A DNA stretch of 64,000 nt from NCBI GenBank assembly GCA_963662155.1, contig OY759266.1, positions 5,782,026 through 5,846,025 on the forward strand, written 5' to 3'. The first letter of the stretch is position 1. Each line of letters starts with the position of its first letter. Under the pieces are notes generated by a model, which saw nothing but the letters and a program-made list of their open reading frames with translations, was not told where the DNA came from and made no database searches. The translations under genes and the position numbers were made by a program. The DNA comes from Lamellibrachia columna. Its lineage: Eukaryota; Annelida; Polychaeta; Sabellida; Siboglinidae. Positions 62,110-64,000 of this stretch are shown piece by piece.

Positions 62110-64000
62110 AACCCATCAATTCAGCTGCCTATTGTCCTCCTTCTTGCAGATGATGTTTCAATTAATCCTGGACCAAAAACATTTCAGAACAAGTGTTTCG
62201 CCACTACTAATCTTAGATCTGTCCGTCATCAATCTGCTGTCCTTTCTGATCTAATGTTATCAAAATACATAAACATTTTAGCTATGACAGAGACATGGCT
62301 ATCAGCATCTAATATATCAACATGTCTTGCTGACATTTGTCCATATGGTTTTTGTCTATACCATCACCCCCGCCATTCAGGTAGGGGTGGTGGAGTTGCA
62401 TTTCTCGTAATTGAAACATATAAAGCAGACATTATTAATACACTTCAATATCTAAGCTTTGAGGTAATAATTATTCTTATAAATAATAATATTAATATAT
62501 ATCTGCAAATTTTATATGCATCTACCTCCTCCTACAAGCACAAATATATTTTTTTAATGAATTTCCAGATTTTCTTGAAACCACTTTACAATTCTAAGAA
62601 GACCTCTACATGTTTTTTTGCGATTTCAATATCCACCTTGATTTACCAAGTCTAAATACTAGATAATTCATGGATGTCCTTCAAACATATGTATTACATA
62701 AGCACGTTTCTTTTCCTATGTTCATGGTCATTGGCTCGACTTGTTTTTTACTATTTTAATACCAATAACATCAAGGCCATATTTCCTTCTGATGATTTAT
62801 CAGATCACCATACCGTCATTATTGATTTGTATCAATTCTCACATTTCGACCGATAAATAAAATTAACCTAAACACATTTCATGTTGATCTTGCAATCCTG
62901 ATATTTTGTTCCAACATAAATCTACATCATGCGAGCTTGTTAATCAGTACCATGAAATTTAAATAAACTCATGGATAAACGTGCCCCAAAACAAACTAAA
63001 ATTGTACAAGTTCGCCTCAATCGCCATGGATATCTCTAGAAATAGTTGTGGCGAAACATCGTCGTCGATATCTCGAAAGAATTCGGCGACAACTCATTCT
63101 CCACTCGATCGATCCCGCGATACCAGCTCGCATATAATAGCTCGCATTCGATCGCGTTTTGTCATTAACTTCTGAAAATACACTACAGTGTTTCACACCT
63201 GCAAATACTAATGAAGTTTTTATTATCATTAAAAAATCTCCTAACAAATCGTGTGATCTGGACATATTCCCAACACGAAAAAACTGCATTAATCAACTTA
63301 TTTGCCTATTACTACTATTATAAACCTCACAATGCAGGACGGAGTTGTTCTTCTTTAAAAACACACTCTGTGAAAAAACGATCAAAAGAATTATTGTCCT
63401 ATCTCCAATCTTAGTTTTTTTGTCAAAAGTATTGGAAAAAAGTAGTTGTGAATCGCCTTGATGAACATATTTATAAACATCACTTATCAAGTTATCTACA
63501 ATCTGCATATAGTCGATTCCACTCTACCGAAACGGCTCTTCTCAAGATACACAATGGTATAGTTGACAACATGGACAATAGCAAAGTCGCTGTGCTCCCT
63601 TTACTAGAGCTCTCAGCTGGTTTCGATACGATTGATAATTCAATCCTTTTACAACGCCTTCATAGACATTTTAGAATTTCAGGCACAGCTCTTCGGTGGT
63701 TCAAATCATATTAAAAAACAGACACCAAAGCATTAACATATCTGGCACACTATCTTGCACACAACACATTCCATTCGGAGTCCCGCAAGGATCCGTCCTT
63801 GGCCCTGTTCTGTTTAGCTTAAGCACTACGTCGCTCAGCCAAGTCATTGATAATCATAATATATGTCATCACGTGTATGCTCATAACACACAGGTTTACA
63901 TATCACTTTCATAATGAAATGCACAAGAATTTCTTTCGACTTTAAGTGACTGTCTCACTTACATCTTGTTTTGGATGGAATCAAGCAAGCTGCCCCCCAC
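62110..64000 (+). pseudogene. L2-like LINE, 2A-like leader, endonuclease and RT start; runs off the window
   Basis: Plus strand. LPIVLLLADDVSINPGPKTF (62125-62184) resembles the N-terminal 2A-like motif of L2/CR1 elements (consensus D-V/I-E-x-N-P-G-P, here Ser for Glu). The APE endonuclease follows: LAMTETWLSASN with the catalytic Glu, HPRHSGRGGGVAFLV, and SDDLSDHHTVIIDL with the terminal SDH. The RT begins near 63420: YLQSAYSRFHSTETALLKIH, ELSAGFDTIDNSILLQRLHR and [17 protein letters not shown]. The catalytic box reads YAHNTQVYIS instead of the YADDTQVYIS of the 31-kb copy. Many frameshifts and stops. The sequence is cut by the window end, and the missing part corresponds to 31200-31985. Confidence 0.9.

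Overview
The window is animal nuclear DNA, most likely from a marine invertebrate. It contains a spliced metazoan lysosomal-type alpha-L-fucosidase gene with GT-AG introns, several decayed non-LTR retrotransposon families, hAT, DDE_Tnp_4 and Ty3/gypsy remnants, a tRNA-derived SINE-like family, and a very heavy load of minisatellites. By hand tally about 15 kb, nearly a quarter of the window, is minisatellite. I cannot name the species. Nothing looks bacterial, and there are no operons, CRISPR arrays or rRNA genes.

Layout. 0-8.1 kb: three decayed copies (A, B, C) of one LINE family, an 18-bp minisatellite grown inside copy B, and a single clean minus-strand exon of a USP7-like deubiquitinase at 5656-5786. 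8.1-12.9 kb: a DDE_Tnp_4 transposase pseudogene, a 30-bp minisatellite, and a Ty3/gypsy Gag-protease remnant between two direct repeats. 13-14.5 kb: a SINE-like repeat and a LINE tail. 15.0-28.06 kb: the fucosidase gene (plus strand, 8 coding exons, 455 codons). Its introns carry a 2.9-kb foldback element, six or more tandem arrays and LINE copy D. 28-33 kb: small repeats, a third RT lineage, and an L2-like LINE fragment nested between inverted-repeat arms. 33.5-36.1 kb: two hAT transposase pseudogenes. 36.7-47.6 kb: large 33-, 46-, 28- and 25-bp arrays with little coding DNA. 47.6-50.2 kb: an RT C-terminal remnant with three minisatellites, two of them grown from its own coding sequence. 50.5-58.1 kb: a TIR element, small arrays, a candidate signal-peptide exon and a LINE 3' end. 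58.2-60.3 kb: a 39-bp higher-order array running in frame into a decayed 'LTGCD' family gene. 61.6-64 kb: the 5' half of an L2-like LINE with a 2A-like motif, cut by the window edge.

The only complete host gene is the fucosidase. Its third coding exon lacks a start codon and was found by splice phase and homology; with it every exon phase joins. The main structural theme is minisatellites seeded by sequence next to or inside genes. The clearest case is intron 5, where the 3' end of exon 5 and its splice donor have been amplified in 42-bp units. The same pattern recurs inside LINE copies, a LINE tail and an RT C-terminus. Coordinates of arrays and decayed elements are approximate to a few bases or, for diverged edges, tens of bases.
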